This document shows positions 23,946 to 24,074 of a stretch of 24,074 nucleotides of DNA, piece by piece (position 1 is the stretch's first letter; every line of letters starts with the position of its first letter). A program made the translations under genes and the position numbers. Source of the DNA: an uncultured Clostridium sp. (GTDB lineage: Bacteria; Bacillota_A; Clostridia; TANB77; CAG-508); NCBI GenBank assembly GCA_947382445.1, contig CANCZH010000020.1:1-24074 (forward strand). The letters are read 5' to 3'. Under the pieces are notes generated by a model. The model was not told where the DNA came from, did no database searches, and saw only the letters and a list, made by a program, of their open reading frames with translations.

Positions 23946-24074
23946 ATGTTAAATATAATAAAATCAGATTTGTTTCGTATATTAAGAGGAAAAGCAATAT
24001 ATATTGCAATAATTTTAATGCTTGGAATGACTCTTACATCTGTAATAGGGATGTCACCAGGATATGTTGGAATA
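23946..24074 (+). CDS. ABC-2 type permease, N-terminal part (cut by window end)
   Basis: Forty-three codons from ATG 23946, open to the window edge. It begins MLNIIKSDLFRILRGKAIYI, a positively charged amphipathic start followed by a first membrane segment (about 18-40), as in BcrB/LanG-like ABC-2 permeases. AAAGGAGG (23930-23937) lies inside the end of the ATPase gene and the start follows its TAG by one base, so the two are translationally coupled. Confidence 0.75.
   Translation, partial: MLNIIKSDLFRILRGKAIYIAIILMLGMTLTSVIGMSPGYVGI

Noticed and set aside
1..24074. CRISPR arrays, tRNA or rRNA genes, IS elements, phage genes
   Set aside because: No regularly spaced repeats, cloverleaf-like sequences, rRNA-like stretches or transposase/integrase motifs were recognised on either strand.

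Overview
The window is AT-rich chromosomal DNA of a low-GC Gram-positive bacterium, most likely an uncultured gut-type clostridium or a relative. The evidence is a Gram-positive replicative polymerase PolC, AGGAGG ribosome binding sites, a Gram-positive surface protein, a ClpC/ClpA-type ATPase, MgtE, and the order pyrH-frr-uppS-cdsA-rseP-...-polC. TAA, TAG and TGA all act as stops. No rRNA, tRNA, CRISPR array, transposase or phage gene was seen.

Layout. 1-223: terminator and leader. 224-2395: membrane-anchored Cys/His-rich surface protein with Ig/FN3-like repeats. 2461-3541: 2,4-diaminopentanoate dehydrogenase-like enzyme, read through a +1 shift. 3703-5022: CNNM/CorC transporter. 5085-5453: small gene of foreign codon use with its own GC-rich terminator. 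5578-6909: MgtE. 6917-7096: fold-back element. 7150-9364: Clp ATPase, +1 shift. 9358-9646: second fold-back element with 37-bp perfect ends. 9640-11610 (minus): uracil permease fused to uracil phosphoribosyltransferase, preceded by a leader-peptide attenuator. 11931-12266: small membrane protein. 12421-21900: housekeeping run pyrH, frr, uppS, cdsA (+1 shift), rseP, zinc-ribbon/PH protein, polC (+1 shift). 21942-22244: DUF1294. 22304 to the end: OmpR-type regulator, ABC ATPase and the start of its permease.

Main finding. Four otherwise intact genes (diaminopentanoate dehydrogenase, clpC, cdsA, polC) are each interrupted once, always in the same way: one extra C sits between a codon ending in T and a glycine codon, so the zero frame reads NNT CGG and the true protein continues one base later in GGA or GGT. 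Scanning all genes by eye, these four are the only in-frame CGG codons in native-looking genes. A fifth lies in the small gene of foreign codon use. cdsA and polC are normally essential, so decay is unlikely. The best reading is that CGG is not decoded as arginine here and acts as a +1 frameshift signal, at NNU-C-GGN, restored by glycine tRNA. The same eight bases that shift in cdsA occur in polC in another codon phase and are read normally there, which points to the ribosome rather than to RNA editing or a motif-specific sequencing error.

Other points: a probable UTP-sensing attenuator, of the type known from enterobacterial pyrBI, ahead of the permease-phosphoribosyltransferase fusion; a PolC with a duplicated OB domain; a Clp ATPase without the ClpC middle domain; and two long fold-back elements directly after stop codons.
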